NCBI RefSeq assembly: GCF_905201705.1
Contig: NZ_CAJKOX010000001.1
Location: 107,467-171,466 of the forward strand
Source: an uncultured Marvinbryantia sp.
GTDB lineage: Bacteria > Bacillota > Clostridia > Lachnospirales > Lachnospiraceae
Direction of reading: 5' to 3'
Length of the DNA stretch: 64,000 nt
The notes under the pieces are model-generated. The model saw only the letters and a program-made list of their open reading frames with translations, had not been told where the DNA came from and ran no database searches. Made by a program: the position numbers and the translations under genes. Shown here piece after piece: positions 53,450-62,488 of the stretch (position 1 is its first letter; every line of letters starts with the position of its first letter).

Positions 53450-54269
53450 AAAAGCATTGATCAGCAATGTGCAGAAGTTTTCACTGGATGACGGGCCGGG
53501 TATCCGCACGACAATTTTCTTTAAAGGATGTACGCTGAAATGCCGCTGGTGTCATAATCCGGAAAACATTATGGCGGGAAAGCAGGTCTGGCATCATCAG
53601 ACACGTTGTATCGGCTGCCGCACCTGCATGAATGTCTGCGGGAAAGGGGCTCTGGAATTTGACGGTAAAAAGGCAGTCTGGAACCCGCAGCTTTGCGATA
53701 ATTGCGGTAAATGCGCGGAGGCTTGCCCGACACAGGCACTGGAGATGGTAGGGGGATTTTGTGAGCCACAGGAAGTTTGGAACCGGGTAAAAGCGGATAT
53801 TCCGTATTTTGAGCGGACGAATGGAGGAATCACGGTTTCCGGCGGGGAACCTCTCTTATATGCAGAATGGGTAAAAGCCTTTGCAGTCGGTGCAAAGAAT
53901 GAGTGGAACAAATTTCATCTTGCGGTGGATACGGCGGGGAATGTTCCGTGGACGCAGTTTGAGACGGTTCTGGAAGTGGCAGATTTATTTCTGTATGATT
54001 TGAAAATCATGGATGAAAAACTGCACCGCGAGATGACAGGATGCGGCAATCAGATGATTCTGGACAATTTTAGGAAGCTTTGCCAGACGGGCAGGCGCAT
54101 CTGGGTGCGTGTGCCGCTGATTCCTGCAATAAACGATACGGAGCAGGAAAAAAAGGCGCGCGCAGAATTTCTGAAAGATTGTAAAAATGTCGAAAAGGTA
54201 GAGTTTTTGCCCTATCATACCTATGGAATTGGAAAGTATGAGGCACTGGGATGGAAATATCGGTTGTGA
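53436..54269 (+). CDS. Glycyl-radical enzyme activating enzyme (radical SAM)
   Basis: Installs the glycyl radical on the preceding enzyme using S-adenosylmethionine and a [4Fe-4S] cluster. The 277-residue protein has the radical-SAM motif CTLKCRWC (CxxxCxxC), two further cluster motifs in an inserted ferredoxin domain (CIGCRTCMNVC and CDNCGKCAEAC), and the SAM-binding GGEP (VSGGEPLLY). The two extra clusters are typical for activases of dehydratase-type and choline-lyase-type enzymes. ATG 53436 follows AAAAGGACAG; it overlaps the partner gene by 14 bases. Confidence 0.94.
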   Translation: MGDSKKALISNVQKFSLDDGPGIRTTIFFKGCTLKCRWCHNPENIMAGKQVWHHQTRCIGCRTCMNVCGKGALEFDGKKAVWNPQLCDNCGKCAEACPTQALEMVGGFCEPQEVWNRVKADIPYFERTNGGITVSGGEPLLYAEWVKAFAVGAKNEWNKFHLAVDTAGNVPWTQFETVLEVADLFLYDLKIMDEKLHREMTGCGNQMILDNFRKLCQTGRRIWVRVPLIPAINDTEQEKKARAEFLKDCKNVEKVEFLPYHTYGIGKYEALGWKYRL

Positions 54270-54283
54270 GCGCTTATATCCAT

Positions 54284-54319
54284 AAAAACCGGGAGGCAGA
54301 TGCTGCTTCCCGGTTTTAT
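54284..54319. terminator. Bidirectional terminator between convergent genes
   Basis: ATAAAAACCGGGAGGCAG and its near-complement CTGCTTCCCGGTTTTAT form a long stem ending in T runs on both strands, between the activase gene (+) and beta-galactosidase gene (-). Confidence 0.85.
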
Positions 54320-54324
54320 GCGGT

Positions 54325-56523
54325 TTATTTTTTGATTCCCTGCAGAATGCGGTTTATCTGCCGGATGCTTTCCTCATCGGCGCCGCTCTGCTTTAAAAGG
54401 CTGACCAGTGTCATCCGTCCCATCATCCGCTGAAGGGCGGGATTATCCTTTACGGCGTCGGCGACGTCGCCGCGCTCGGAGGCGCCGCGTGCCATCATCT
54501 GGTCGATGATCGCTCCGGCTTTGGAATTTTCACGAATTTCCGCCAGCGTATCATTAATGGAGAAGCATGTCTCATCAGGCTCGCCGTCGTCGAACCAGTT
54601 TGTGACGGGTGCCCGCCTGATAAAAATGTAATCCGGGTTCGGCTCGTCCACCTTGCGTATGCGGATGGTATCTTCGCATCCGTCCGCCTGCGCGGTGACG
54701 GTATGTGCGCCCGAAATGGGAACCTCAAATGTAAAAACAGTTTTGCCGGTCTGCGTGCCGGCTTTTTTTTCGTCCACGTACAGCGTTACCTGCGGCTGGT
54801 TGGAGTACACCTTTATCTCTGTGACGTCCTCCGTGCGGTCCGCATAGCGCCTGCCGCAGATGTGAACAAATTTTTCTGTCTTATTCCATGCGGCTTTGTA
54901 GAGGTAGAAAGCGTCTTTCTTTGTCTTGCGGTCGAAGGTGACAAGTCCCTTCTGGTTTTCACCGTGCTTGCCGCCCTCGTCCCTGCCGTCCGCGGCGAAA
55001 TCGAAGAGGTTCCACACATGCGTTGCCCAGAGATAGGGGCGCGCTTCGATCAGTTTCAGCATATGTTCGTGGTAAAGCGCCTGGTAGCCCTCCGTGTAAT
55101 CTCCTTTTTCCGGAGCTGCGGACTGATACTGCGGGTTTGCGTCTGCCCCATACTCGGAAAATCCGATGACGCGGTCGGGGTATTTTGCGTGATATTCGTC
55201 GAAAAATTCATTTGTCTGTTCCAATTCGCCCAGGTACCAGCCAAAGTAGAGGTTGTAGCTGTTGATATCGGGAATCTCCAGAATCGGGGAATCCGTTTCC
55301 AGCATAAAAACGTTCGCCATGGTGGTAGGGCGCGTTTTATCAAGTCTGTGGCAGAGGTCATTTAACAGCCGGTGATTTTCCAGCAGGTCCTCGTTGACCG
55401 CGCTGGCGGCGGTGATCTCGTTTGAAAGCCCCCAGACGACGATCGAGGGATGATTGTAATTCTGGACGATCAGCTCTTCCATCTGTGAGAGCGTGTTGGC
55501 GCGCGCTCCGCTCATATGCATAGTGATATAGGGAATCTCCGCCCAGACCACCAGACCGTTCTCGTCGCAGAGGTCGTAGAACTCCTGCGCGTGCTGGTAG
55601 TGCGCCAGCCGAAGCGTTGTAGCACCGATCTCTTTGATGATTTCCATATCAAGCCGGTGTTGTTCTGGTGAGAGGGCATTTCCGACACCCTTAAAATCCT
55701 GATGGCGGGAGACGCCGCGCAGCGGATATGGTCTGCCGTTCAGAAGAAAGCCCTTCTGCGGATCACAGGCAAACTGGCGGCAGCCGAAGCGTGTGCTTAC
55801 GCAATCGCCGCCCTGCAGGGAAGCGCCTGCCGTATAAAGATACGGATCGTTTACGCCGTCCCAGAGACGGACATTTTCAAGAAGTATTTCCGCCTGCGCG
55901 TGGCAGTTTTCCGTGGGAACGGTGACAGTCTGCCCTGCGGCGGTAAAGGTTACCTGTGTCTCGGCGTTTGTCCAGGCTTCCAGCGTGACTGCGGCGCTTC
56001 TGTTTTTCAGATTGACGACTGGCGTCACCTTGATGCCCGGCGTTCCGCAGTAGTCCAGCGCAAAGTGAACGGCAGGAACGATGAGCAGGTTTACCGCGCG
56101 GTACAGACCGCCGTAGAAGGTAAAGTCCGCCTTCTGCGGATAGCAGATCGTGTTATCCTCATTATTTAATGCGACAGTAAGGATATTTTCTTCTTTTAAA
56201 TATTCGGTAATATTTACGCGGAAAGCAGAATAGCCGCCCTCGTGATGAGCAAGCTTTTCGCCGTTCATATAAACGTCGGCTATCATTGCGGCGCCGGTAA
56301 ATTCCAGGTAAGCCTGCGAGCCTGCGTCCATGGAAGGCTTTTTCAGTGTGGTGACATAGTAACAGGTTCCGCGGTAATAGTCGTTTCCGCCGTCCTGCCC
56401 GTCCACCGCGTTCCAGGTGTGCGGCAGCGTGACTGTTTCGCCGGGCATAGAAGCCGCACAGAGAGCATCCGGCGCTTCTTTTAGAAAGGTCCAGTTTTCT
56501 GTAAGTGATGTGATGGTTCTCAT
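54325..56523 (-). CDS. Beta-galactosidase-like glycoside hydrolase family 2
   Basis: A 732-residue GH2 enzyme: sugar-binding jelly roll (YYRGTCYYVT, FTGAAMIADVYMNGE), immunoglobulin-like domain, catalytic barrel with acid/base Glu in VVWGLSNEIT and nucleophile Glu in GFSEYGAD, and GVSRHQDFKG before it. There is no glucuronidase-type N-x-K triplet at the matching place (HGENQKGLVTF), so galactoside is more likely. The last about 80 residues form a helical extension (DTLAEIRENSKAGAIIDQMM...) seen in Firmicutes relatives. No signal peptide. It diverges from a GPH symporter gene, which should import its substrate. Confidence 0.9.
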   Translation of the reverse strand: MRTITSLTENWTFLKEAPDALCAASMPGETVTLPHTWNAVDGQDGGNDYYRGTCYYVTTLKKPSMDAGSQAYLEFTGAAMIADVYMNGEKLAHHEGGYSAFRVNITEYLKEENILTVALNNEDNTICYPQKADFTFYGGLYRAVNLLIVPAVHFALDYCGTPGIKVTPVVNLKNRSAAVTLEAWTNAETQVTFTAAGQTVTVPTENCHAQAEILLENVRLWDGVNDPYLYTAGASLQGGDCVSTRFGCRQFACDPQKGFLLNGRPYPLRGVSRHQDFKGVGNALSPEQHRLDMEIIKEIGATTLRLAHYQHAQEFYDLCDENGLVVWAEIPYITMHMSGARANTLSQMEELIVQNYNHPSIVVWGLSNEITAASAVNEDLLENHRLLNDLCHRLDKTRPTTMANVFMLETDSPILEIPDINSYNLYFGWYLGELEQTNEFFDEYHAKYPDRVIGFSEYGADANPQYQSAAPEKGDYTEGYQALYHEHMLKLIEARPYLWATHVWNLFDFAADGRDEGGKHGENQKGLVTFDRKTKKDAFYLYKAAWNKTEKFVHICGRRYADRTEDVTEIKVYSNQPQVTLYVDEKKAGTQTGKTVFTFEVPISGAHTVTAQADGCEDTIRIRKVDEPNPDYIFIRRAPVTNWFDDGEPDETCFSINDTLAEIRENSKAGAIIDQMMARGASERGDVADAVKDNPALQRMMGRMTLVSLLKQSGADEESIRQINRILQGIKK

Positions 56524-56591
56524 AGTATCCTCCTGTGTGAAGTTTTGTTTATTATAATAGAAAGTAGAATTCTAGGGGGTTTACAATTTCG

Positions 56592-56660
56592 TGAAAATGT
56601 TCGTAAAATCGTTTTAATAATTTTGAACGAGAAACAGTGACGAAAAAAGAAACATTTTCA
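56592..56660. promoter_or_regulatory. Inverted repeat in the galactosidase/symporter intergenic region
   Basis: TGAAAATGTT 56592-56601 and AACATTTTCA 56651-56660 are exact reverse complements 49 bases apart in the shared control region. Linked AraC-family regulators (58203-59411) often bind such pairs. Confidence 0.45.
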
Positions 56661-56737
56661 TGAAATAAGAAACACACAGCACACAAAAATCCGCTATACT
56701 TGACGTATCAAAAGAAACGATATTGGAGGGAAATATA

Positions 56738-58201
56738 ATGGAAAAAAACAAGAAACTCAGTCAGAGTGAAATTGACGGCGTGCAGTACCGGCGCGCAAAG
56801 CTGTGGCAGATCATCCTGGCCGCCTGCAATGCGCTTGTGGGAATGAGCGTCTACAACCTGATCGGTATGGCGAGCTACAGCGCCAGTGTCGGCTACGGAA
56901 TCACTACGGCGATGGTGGGAGTCATCCTTACCTGCACACGTATTTTTGATGGGATCACCGATCCGCTGGTGGCATTTCTCTATGATAAGGTAAACACCAG
57001 ATTTGGAAAGCTGCGCGTACTGCTGATTTCCGGTTTTGCGATCGAAGCGGCTGCGCTTCTCCTGATGTTCGATCTGATGTCCTCGAAGGGATTTGGATGG
57101 GGCGTGTTCACATTTCTGTATGTGATCTATGTGATCGGCTACACGATTACAAATATGACGGCGCAGACGTTTCCGGCGATCATGTCGAACGATCCGAAGC
57201 AGCGTCCGACCATCGGCGTCTGGCACACGGCATTAAACTATCTTGTGCCGATGGTGTTGACGATCGTGCTGAACATGGTGCTGCTGCCGCGTTACGGCGG
57301 AGAGTATAACCAGACATTCCTCTCTGCTGCCGTGAGATTTGTTATAGTAGTGGGAACGATCGGTGTGATCCTTGTGAGCATCGGTATCTCGCAGTTTGAC
57401 AAGCCGGAATATTTCAGCGGTATCGGAAAGCAGGAGCCGCTGAAGATAAAGGATATCATCAGCACACTGAAGGGAAATAAGCCGCTGCAGTGCTATATCG
57501 CGGCGAACGCCTCCGATAAGATCGCGCAGCAGACTGCTTCGCAGGCGGTTATCAATACCATGCTGCTCGGTATTATCATTGGAAATATGGGACTTGGCAC
57601 GATGCTGAGCGTGATCGGAATGGCGCCCTCTCTCGTGTTTGCAGCTTTTGGAGCAAAGTATGCCGGAAAATTCGGCAGCAAAAAAGCAATCGTGACCTGG
57701 ACGAAGATCTGCATGGTGATCGCAGCTGTGATGTTTGTATTCTTTGTTGTGATCAATCCCGCTTCGATCGCACAGATGGGACCGACGATGATTCTATATG
57801 TAATCCTTCAGCTTGCGCTGAACGGCGCAAAAATGTGTGTGACAACCGGTTCCAACGCGTTTATGGCGGATACGATCGACTACGAGCTGGATCGCAGCGG
57901 AAAATACATACCGGCGGTGGTAACGGGCACCTACAGTCTGATCGACAAGCTGGTTTCTTCATTCAGCGCGCTGATCGCTGCCGGAGCGGTGGCGCTGATC
58001 GGTTATACAACAACAATGCCGCAGCCGGGTGAGACCTGTACTCCGGCGATCTTCTGGATGACGATGGCGGTGTATTTCGGTCTGCCGATGCTTGGCTGGA
58101 TCGTTACCCTGATCGCTATGCGAAGCTGCCCGCTCACGAAAGAAGAGATGGTGCAGGTACAGAAACGCATCGCTGACAAAAAGGCACAGATAAAGAAATA
58201 A
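56738..58201 (+). CDS. GPH-family sugar:cation symporter
   Basis: A 487-residue major-facilitator protein of the glycoside-pentoside-hexuronide group (MelB/LacS-like) with about 12 membrane helices. Seen: CTRIFDGITDPLVAFLYDK in the second helix region (the MelB cation-site segment with two aspartates), RFGKLRVLL, and in the second half TGSNAFMADTIDYE and SFSALIAAGAVALIG. Start 56738 follows TTGGAGGG; ATG 56723 lies further upstream without a site. It diverges from a beta-galactosidase and its stop is one base from the end of the convergent AraC gene. Confidence 0.92.
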   Translation: MEKNKKLSQSEIDGVQYRRAKLWQIILAACNALVGMSVYNLIGMASYSASVGYGITTAMVGVILTCTRIFDGITDPLVAFLYDKVNTRFGKLRVLLISGFAIEAAALLLMFDLMSSKGFGWGVFTFLYVIYVIGYTITNMTAQTFPAIMSNDPKQRPTIGVWHTALNYLVPMVLTIVLNMVLLPRYGGEYNQTFLSAAVRFVIVVGTIGVILVSIGISQFDKPEYFSGIGKQEPLKIKDIISTLKGNKPLQCYIAANASDKIAQQTASQAVINTMLLGIIIGNMGLGTMLSVIGMAPSLVFAAFGAKYAGKFGSKKAIVTWTKICMVIAAVMFVFFVVINPASIAQMGPTMILYVILQLALNGAKMCVTTGSNAFMADTIDYELDRSGKYIPAVVTGTYSLIDKLVSSFSALIAAGAVALIGYTTTMPQPGETCTPAIFWMTMAVYFGLPMLGWIVTLIAMRSCPLTKEEMVQVQKRIADKKAQIKK

Positions 58202-58202
58202 G

Positions 58203-59411
58203 CTAAAGCTTTCCGTTCCTTTTGCGGTATTCGCTGGGGGACATGCCGGTAAATTTCTGAAAACAGGTATAAAAATGACTGCGGCCGCTGAAATGAAGAC
58301 GGTCGCTGATCGCCTGGATACTCTCGCCGGTATCCGATAAAAGCAGCTTTGCCTGCTCGACTTTTTCATTGAGGATAAAATCGTTCACGGACATGCCGGT
58401 CTCCTTTTTAAACTTATGCGAGAAATAGTATTCGGTGTAGCCCACCCGCTTTGCAAGCTCTTCCATGGAGAGCGGCGACGCAATATGCGTTTTGATATAG
58501 TAGCAGGAGTTCAGAATGGGAGAGGAAATGTGGCTTTGCTTCTTTGTTTCCCGTACGCGTGCCACGTAATCCTCCAGCATCTCCGAGCAGAGCGCGCTGA
58601 TGGCGGACATGGAATCGCTATCCTCGATCCTTCCGGCGTAGAAGTCGTTGAGATCGTAGGAGATGGAAGGAGACAGACCGCCCGCGATGCAGGCGCGCGA
58701 GCAGAGAGTCAGCAGCACGAGCGCGTTATTTTTGTGGGAGCGCAGGGCGTTGCCAACTTCCGCCTTTATTCCATAGCTCAAAGCGTGAGACTGCGTGAGC
58801 GCTTCCCTGTACATGGGATTGCCCTCGGAAATCATTTTCAGCAGTCGCTGTTCCTGATACCAGATGCCGGCGTGGCTGCGTCCATCGGACTGCCAGGTAT
58901 TGTTCTCCGGTTTTGCCGTGTTGCTGTGATAAATAATTTTATCAGCGGATAACTTTTCGCCGGTGAGGCAGTAGTGCAGCATAACCGCGTACTGATTGAT
59001 GATATTGGAAGGAATCGACGGGATGCTGTCAAAGTTTTTCAGGATAGCGGCTCTGGTCTTCACGGAGAGGTCGTAGGAATCCATGCGCCTGCGGATGATC
59101 AGCAGGGAATCGCGTCCGCTGAAGATCGGACCGATCAGATGCGTATGAAGTTCGTCGTTTTTCTGTTCGAAGCCGCAGATCCACAGAAGATTGCCCTCGA
59201 TCTCCAGAATGACCGGCAGGCGGCTGCCCGTCTCCAGATGTCTGCGGATAACCTTCTCTAGCCCTGTATATACGAGAAAACCGCTGGAAAACAGGAGATT
59301 GGTCCAGTCTGTAAAAAGCATCTGGAAATTCTGGTCGTATTCCCAGCGGAAAAGCGCATAATTACAGTTAATAAGCTCATAAAAGAACGATAATTTTTCT
59401 TCAGTGGTCAT
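58203..59411 (-). CDS. AraC-family transcriptional regulator
   Basis: A 402-residue regulator. The C-terminal 100 residues are two AraC helix-turn-helix units (MEELAKRVGYTEYYFSHKFK, IQAISDRLHFSGRSHFYTCF, ending MSPSEYRKRNGKL). The N-terminal 290 residues are a long sensory region (GPIFSGRDSLLIIRRRM) with no receiver domain. It lies convergent to the symporter and is the natural candidate to control the divergent galactosidase and symporter promoters. Its start overlaps the TetR gene's stop by four bases, so both regulators are coexpressed. Confidence 0.88.
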   Translation of the reverse strand: MTTEEKLSFFYELINCNYALFRWEYDQNFQMLFTDWTNLLFSSGFLVYTGLEKVIRRHLETGSRLPVILEIEGNLLWICGFEQKNDELHTHLIGPIFSGRDSLLIIRRRMDSYDLSVKTRAAILKNFDSIPSIPSNIINQYAVMLHYCLTGEKLSADKIIYHSNTAKPENNTWQSDGRSHAGIWYQEQRLLKMISEGNPMYREALTQSHALSYGIKAEVGNALRSHKNNALVLLTLCSRACIAGGLSPSISYDLNDFYAGRIEDSDSMSAISALCSEMLEDYVARVRETKKQSHISSPILNSCYYIKTHIASPLSMEELAKRVGYTEYYFSHKFKKETGMSVNDFILNEKVEQAKLLLSDTGESIQAISDRLHFSGRSHFYTCFQKFTGMSPSEYRKRNGKL

Positions 59412-59959
59412 GGCTTTTCTTCCTTTGTGAAACTTTCCTGTACAGCTTCGGTCAGCCGGATGATCCGATCTGCGATTTCCTCCGGCGTTTCCTTTAAGCC
59501 GCTGTGCAGCCAGTAGGTGAGAAGTCCACTGACGGATCCGCAGAGACAGCCGAAAAGCATACCGCCGTTTGAAGAAAAAGCAGGATTGTATATCTGTATT
59601 TTGTGAAAGCAGGCGAGGGCAAGACGGCGGGTAAAGTCTTCCTGTGTCTGTAAAAAAGCCAGATCCTGGAAATCCCTGTTGCTGCAGATGGCGCGCAGGA
59701 TGGTTACCAGCACCGGGCGCAGACCTTTCTGCGGATACTCGTCAATCATCTGTGTGATGCCAAGAATGGCTTCCTCCTCCAGCTTTTCCAGGAGGTCATA
59801 GGGATCGGCGTAATACTTATAGAATGTGGAGCGATTGATCTGTGCAAACTCACAGATTTCTTTCACCGTGATCTTTGAAATGCTTTTTTGCCGGATCAGC
59901 CTGAAAAAGCATTGCTTGATAACCATTTTTGTGTAGCGCACCCTGGCGTCAGTTTTCAT
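59408..59959 (-). CDS. TetR-family regulator
   Basis: A 183-residue regulator with N-terminal helix-turn-helix (ISKITVKEICEFAQINRSTFYKYY, residues about 26-48) and a TetR C-terminal domain of the kind found in clostridial DhaS-like proteins. It is divergent from a MATE exporter gene; the intergenic region contains several CAACA/TGTTG dyads, so it probably represses the exporter and itself. Coupling with AraC may link sugar uptake and export control. Confidence 0.85.
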   Translation of the reverse strand: MKTDARVRYTKMVIKQCFFRLIRQKSISKITVKEICEFAQINRSTFYKYYADPYDLLEKLEEEAILGITQMIDEYPQKGLRPVLVTILRAICSNRDFQDLAFLQTQEDFTRRLALACFHKIQIYNPAFSSNGGMLFGCLCGSVSGLLTYWLHSGLKETPEEIADRIIRLTEAVQESFTKEEKP

Positions 59960-60076
59960 AAAAATGTCCTTTCCGCAACAGTTTTCGGGATGGTGTTGCC
60001 TATCTTACAAAACGTCGATGGATTGATGATTGTTATTTTTGATAAATTGATTATAATCGAAAATAAGAAAATAAGC

Positions 60077-60088
60077 AACAGATGTTGA
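60077..60088. promoter_or_regulatory. Candidate TetR operator before the MATE gene
   Basis: CAACAGATGTTG (arms CAACA/TGTTG). A second, wider dyad GCAACA 59975-59980 / TGTTGC 59994-59999 lies next to the TetR start. A -10 TATAAT sits between them at 60051-60056. Confidence 0.45.
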
Positions 60089-60112
60089 GTAAAAAAGGGG
60101 AAAGGTGATACT

Positions 60113-61489
60113 ATGGATGAGAGACAACGGTCGAGAAGTCAGGAGTTGTTCCAGGATAAGCCTGTATGGAATGCGATTTTTGCAATGGCGGTGCCGTCCT
60201 GCATTTCGATTCTGGTGATGGTCTGCTATAACATGGCGGATATGTTTTTTGTCGGACAGCTTGGGGACACGGCGCAGGTGGCGGCAGTGTCGGTGGCGGG
60301 ACCGGTATTTTCGCTGATTACGGCGGTATCGACCATGATAGGAATGGGCGGCTGCTCCGTGATCGCTCAGACTGCGGGGCAGGGAAAGCTGCGGGAGGCA
60401 AAGATTTATTCCAGCATGTGTTTTTATACAGCGGTTTTTCTCGGACTTCTCTGCACGGTGGTTGTTCTGACAGGCGCCGACAGTATTTTAAAAGCGCTGG
60501 GAGCAAATGAGGAGATCCTGCCTTTTGCAGGGAGCTACATGCGGATCCTGGCGGCAGGGGCGGTGGCAATGCTTCTTTCGGTTGTGCTTTCCTCGCTTAT
60601 CCGCGCGGATGGCGCCGTTCGGGAGGGGCTGATCGGAAATCTGGCAGGGACTGCGGTCAACATTGTGCTGGATCCGATTTTTATACTGGTGCTGGATATG
60701 GGCATTGCAGGAGCCGCGATCGCAACGCTGATCGGAAATGTGGTCAGCAGCTCCTTTTATCTCTGGTATATTTTGAAAAAGGCTGAGTATTTAAGCATCA
60801 GACCGTTTTTTGGAAATTACAGATTAAAGGAATTCTTTCACATTCTGGCGGTCGGAATGCCGAATGGGATCAGCAGTCTTTTGGCAGGAGCAGCCTCCGC
60901 GTTTTCGAATCAGCTTCTGTCGGCCTACGGCACGGATGCGATCGCGGCGATGGCGGCGGCAGGAAAAACGACCATGGTCATTTCCATGCTGCAGATGGGG
61001 ATCTGCATGGGCGTACAGCCGATGATGGCTTATAACTACGGGGCCGGAAATAAAGAAAGACTGCAGGAAATACTGAAAAAACTTGCAATACTGACCTTGC
61101 TGATAGGAAGCGCGGCAATGCTCGGATGCTTCTTTGGCAGAGGAGCGATCATCGGAATGTTTTTGAAAAATGCGCAGGCAGCGGCAATGGGAGAAAGGCT
61201 GGTAATCTTTTTGCTGATTGCAAGTCCGGTGATCGGCTGGTATTACATTGGAACTAATTTTTTGCAGGCGTCCGGAAACGCGGCGGCAGCGACCGTCGTT
61301 TTGCTGACACGGCAGGGAATCATTTTGATCCCGTGTCTCTATCTGATGAATACGCTGATGGGATTTACGGGAATCGCTGCGGCGCATACGGCGGCGGACA
61401 TATTATCCGTGATCATTTCTCTGGCAGTCTGCAGGATGAAAAATATAGCCGGAAATCCGCATGTAAAGGAGATTCCGAGAGGCTATTAA
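60113..61489 (+). CDS. MATE family efflux transporter
   Basis: A 458-residue multidrug and toxin extrusion protein with 12 membrane helices in two homologous halves (PSCISILVMVCYNMADMFFVG and, in the second half, MPNGISSLLAGAASAFSNQLLS). Motifs such as GIAGAAIATLIG and QPMMAYNYGAGN are typical. It exports cationic compounds using Na+ or H+. Divergent from the TetR gene that likely controls it. The next gene begins 21 bases after its stop. Confidence 0.92.
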   Translation: MDERQRSRSQELFQDKPVWNAIFAMAVPSCISILVMVCYNMADMFFVGQLGDTAQVAAVSVAGPVFSLITAVSTMIGMGGCSVIAQTAGQGKLREAKIYSSMCFYTAVFLGLLCTVVVLTGADSILKALGANEEILPFAGSYMRILAAGAVAMLLSVVLSSLIRADGAVREGLIGNLAGTAVNIVLDPIFILVLDMGIAGAAIATLIGNVVSSSFYLWYILKKAEYLSIRPFFGNYRLKEFFHILAVGMPNGISSLLAGAASAFSNQLLSAYGTDAIAAMAAAGKTTMVISMLQMGICMGVQPMMAYNYGAGNKERLQEILKKLAILTLLIGSAAMLGCFFGRGAIIGMFLKNAQAAAMGERLVIFLLIASPVIGWYYIGTNFLQASGNAAAATVVLLTRQGIILIPCLYLMNTLMGFTGIAAAHTAADILSVIISLAVCRMKNIAGNPHVKEIPRGY

Positions 61490-61510
61490 ATAGAAGAGGG
61501 AGGAATCCAG

Positions 61511-62359
61511 ATGACAGTAAAAGCAGTACAGCAGATTATGATCGGCAGCCTGTGTAAAAATGAAAAGCAGACGCTGCAGACCTTAAAGGAAATTAAAGAG
61601 GCAGGCTATGACGGCATAGAATTGAACGGTTTTATGATCCGTCCGACGTCGATGCTGGTGCGCCTGATGACGAAGGCGGCGGGAATGCCGGTGGGAAAAG
61701 GCGGAAATTATGACTGGAAGGGAATGGTTACGGAAGCAGGGCTTTCCGTGGTCAGCGTGCATGAGGATCTTGGCAGCATCAAACGGAATGCGGATGCCGT
61801 TATCCGGGAGGCGAAGGATTTCGGCACCGATAAGGTGGTGATTACCGGTATGTACCGCTTCGATTATTCCGATAAAAATGCCGTGGCAAATCTGGTGCAG
61901 GATCTGAATACCTGCGGGGAGACACTTGCAAAATCCGGCGTCAGCCTGCTGTACCACAATCACAACTGCGAATTTCGCAAAGTGGAAAAAAACAGGACGG
62001 CGTATGATCTGCTGATCAGGGAAACAGATCCCGCGTTTGTGAATTTTGAGCTGGATTCCTACTGGCCGACGGAGGCAGGCGCCTCGGCGATCGCGCTGAT
62101 GAAGCGGCTCGGGGAGCGCATGAAGCTTTACCACATCAACGACCGCGGAACAAGGGTGGGCGGACCGTCCATGACGCCGATCTTAAAATCGGACAGCATG
62201 GAGCTTGGTACGGGAAACATGAACCTGGACGAGCTGATGCAGCAGGCTCTGGCGGTTTCTGTGGATGCGGTGATCCTGGAAAGCCATAAAAACTGGATAG
62301 AAAAGTCGCCGATCCGATCCATGCAGGTGAGCGCGGAATTTTTAAAGAAGTATATTTAG
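61511..62359 (+). CDS. Sugar phosphate isomerase/epimerase family protein (TIM barrel)
   Basis: A 282-residue AP-endonuclease-2/xylose-isomerase-like barrel (Pfam AP_endonuc_2). Seen: AGYDGIELNGF, VVSVHEDLGSIK, LLYHNHNCEFRK with the metal histidine, FELDSYWPTEAGA and KLYHINDRG, then VILESHKNW, giving the Glu/Asp/His metal set. Members include inosose, ketose and hydroxypyruvate isomerases. Substrate unknown. Good ribosome site (AGGGAGGAAT). Confidence 0.88.
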   Translation: MTVKAVQQIMIGSLCKNEKQTLQTLKEIKEAGYDGIELNGFMIRPTSMLVRLMTKAAGMPVGKGGNYDWKGMVTEAGLSVVSVHEDLGSIKRNADAVIREAKDFGTDKVVITGMYRFDYSDKNAVANLVQDLNTCGETLAKSGVSLLYHNHNCEFRKVEKNRTAYDLLIRETDPAFVNFELDSYWPTEAGASAIALMKRLGERMKLYHINDRGTRVGGPSMTPILKSDSMELGTGNMNLDELMQQALAVSVDAVILESHKNWIEKSPIRSMQVSAEFLKKYI

Positions 62360-62433
62360 TCTGCAAATAAAAAGTCAAGCAGAAATTGATGAACTTTGAA
62401 AATTTTATACAGGTTGAAATTAGGGCATAAACG

Positions 62434-62460
62434 TTAAGCCACCGGTTTACGCTGGCTTAA
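62434..62460 (-). terminator. Hairpin downstream of the IS110 transposase genes
   Basis: TTAAGCCA 62434-62441 pairs with TGGCTTAA 62453-62460. On the minus strand it follows the HTH gene and precedes a weak T-rich stretch, so it may end the transposase transcript or be part of the element's end. Confidence 0.4.
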
Positions 62461-62488
62461 GAAAAAAGGAAGCCATATATTGTGCCAC

